In this document: positions 62,991-64,000 of the stretch, piece after piece
Numbering within the stretch: position 1 is the stretch's first letter
Layout: the number at the start of each line of letters is the position of its first letter
Assembly: GCA_029532415.1 (NCBI GenBank)
Contig: JAQOTA010000046.1
Span: 1-64,000 of the forward strand
Direction: 5' to 3'
DNA: 64,000 nucleotides
From: Marasmius tenuissimus
Taxonomy: Eukaryota; Basidiomycota; Agaricomycetes; Agaricales; Marasmiaceae
Notes under the pieces: generated by a model
Told to the model about the DNA's origin: nothing
What the model saw: only the letters and a program-made list of their open reading frames with translations
The model's database searches: none
Made by a program: the position numbers and the translations under genes

Positions 62991-64000
62991 CGTTATCTGA
63001 CTGCTCATGAGGGAAAATGACCGATGTACCCACCTGTCAGTATACGTCAGAACACGCCCAATATAACGGAAAGTATCCACCTTCCACTGACGAAATCCAA
63101 TACTTTTTTGGCGGGGCGGTCTTCAATCGGCTTTCATCAGTTTATGTCGGAAGGCACCGACTCATTCTTCATTGGGCCTGATGGGGCGCATCGTCGCCAG
63201 AATCAACCCGAGGAGCAAACTGGTTGTTCTTGTGGGCAGCTCGAGGATGGGGTAGTAGAAGTCTCGTGAGGAGCCGACGAGGGCGCTTTGGACTTGGAGG
63301 CCGCAGGCCACATGAGATAAATGGGGTAGCAGGAGTCGCTGAAGGTGCTGAAAGGTAGACGATTCTTTTTGTCTTGCTTCTTATTTTGAGGACGGTTCGC
63401 TCATCGTCTATGCAGTTCAGTCGGATGGTCTGACCGGCACTAAAGGGTCGTCAGATGCTGGAAATGAGGTTGTTCTGATGCTTCTGTGGACATTCTGAAC
63501 GGTTTGGCTTGTCCGGTTTCGAGGCTGAGCGGGTGTTCGATGTCGAGGGGGATTGTGTGAAGCGCCATTATGAGCATTGTGACGAGGTCTGTTCACCGTC
63601 TGGGTCATCGCGTTCGCAGCGGTCTGAACACGACGGATGGTCTGACCCGCACTAAAGGGTCGTCAGATGCTGGAAATAATGGAGCATAACTGCTGGAAAA
63701 AACACGCATCATGAGCTTGTTGTCCAGCTGAGATCCATCCAATTCAATCTGAAAAACGGCTGCGAAGTAGTATTTGGGTTGAGAGTTATCGGGGTATCGC
63801 ATGGGGTCGACACAGTTGCAGACTTGTGGACGACGTGGATGACGTTGAATGCGGACACAGGGAACCGGTCGACGCTTTGTTTCATTTGGGGGCCAGCTAA
63901 GTAGTCATAGCGGGAGTAGGATCAGTCTGTTTCAACATACAAGAACAAGGGACGCGCGGCGGGATACTAACAGTATCGTCAATAACAGTCGAATTCGGTA
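62991..64000. other. No recognisable gene
   Basis: Short frames only. It contains the spaced direct repeat listed next and GC-rich, G-skewed sequence near 63180-63340. Confidence 0.4.
63422..63680 (+). repeat. Spaced 45-bp direct repeat
   Basis: CGGATGGTCTGACC-GCACTAAAGGGTCGTCAGATGCTGGAAAT is present at 63422 and again at 63634, with one mismatch over about 44 bp and an offset of 212 bp. The intervening sequence is not obviously repeated. Confidence 0.8.

Noticed and set aside
1..64000. CRISPR arrays, tRNA and rRNA genes
   Set aside because: No regularly spaced short repeats of that type and no recognisable tRNA or rRNA sequence; the gene structures are eukaryotic.

Overview
The window is from a repeat-rich filamentous basidiomycete, most likely an agaricomycete (mushroom-forming fungus). 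The evidence is short GT-AG introns of about 45-60 nt packed into genes, CT-rich 3' intron ends, and gene and transposon families I know mainly from that clade: Plavaka and Tnp2-type transposases, DUF6589-type proteins, expanded RecQ-like helicases, chromodomain gypsy elements, and LINE-like ORFs with an N-terminal RNase H. I cannot name the species. I saw no rRNA, tRNA or CRISPR. Most of the 64 kb is transposable-element DNA of different ages; few genes look intact.

Layout. 1-5.3 kb: a decayed spliced gene, a Tc1/mariner-type MITE and a truncated RNase H-RT (LINE-like) ORF. 5.3-13.7 kb: three spliced plus-strand genes of unknown function (213, 819 and 364 aa; all exon phases close). They sit in DNA peppered with a short TCCGAAG-type motif; the second and third have similar TATA regions and a shared 17-nt motif plus stem-loop upstream. 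13.7-17.3 kb: the RNase H-integrase half of a gypsy element on the minus strand. 18.1-24.3 kb: a Tnp2-type transposase pseudogene interrupted by a very young gag-only LTR element, then a Plavaka transposase pseudogene. 25-27.4 kb: a decayed ORF and a small element fragment. 27.5-29.5 kb: an apparently intact MYND zinc-finger gene. 29.6-36.3 kb: a RecQ-like helicase and a DUF6589-type gene, convergent and sharing one CTAG stop, bounded by imperfect inverted repeats; this is my best candidate for an undescribed mobile unit. 36.3-41.5 kb: two foldback/MITE elements and the C-terminal end of a LINE-like ORF. 41.5-61.8 kb: a transposon nest. It holds a nearly intact copia with 230-bp LTRs inside an older copia, the gag-RT half of a gypsy (complementary in content to the 14.5-17.3 kb half), a second gypsy with chromodomain and an extra downstream ORF (its integrase split by a 330-bp MITE), a DUF6589-type gene cut by that gypsy, and a decayed copia whose 3' LTR abuts the surviving exons of another gene. 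61.8-64 kb: that gene remnant and a direct repeat.

How the parts relate. The order of insertions can be read from target duplications and restored frames: young copia into old copia (GCCAT duplication), gag-only element into the Tnp2 gene (GGATG duplication), 330-bp MITE into gypsy integrase (AT duplication, frame restored on removal), and gypsy into a DUF6589-type gene. The only candidates for host functions are the MYND gene, perhaps the three-gene cluster, and two broken genes near the ends. All family assignments are from motif recognition, not database searches.
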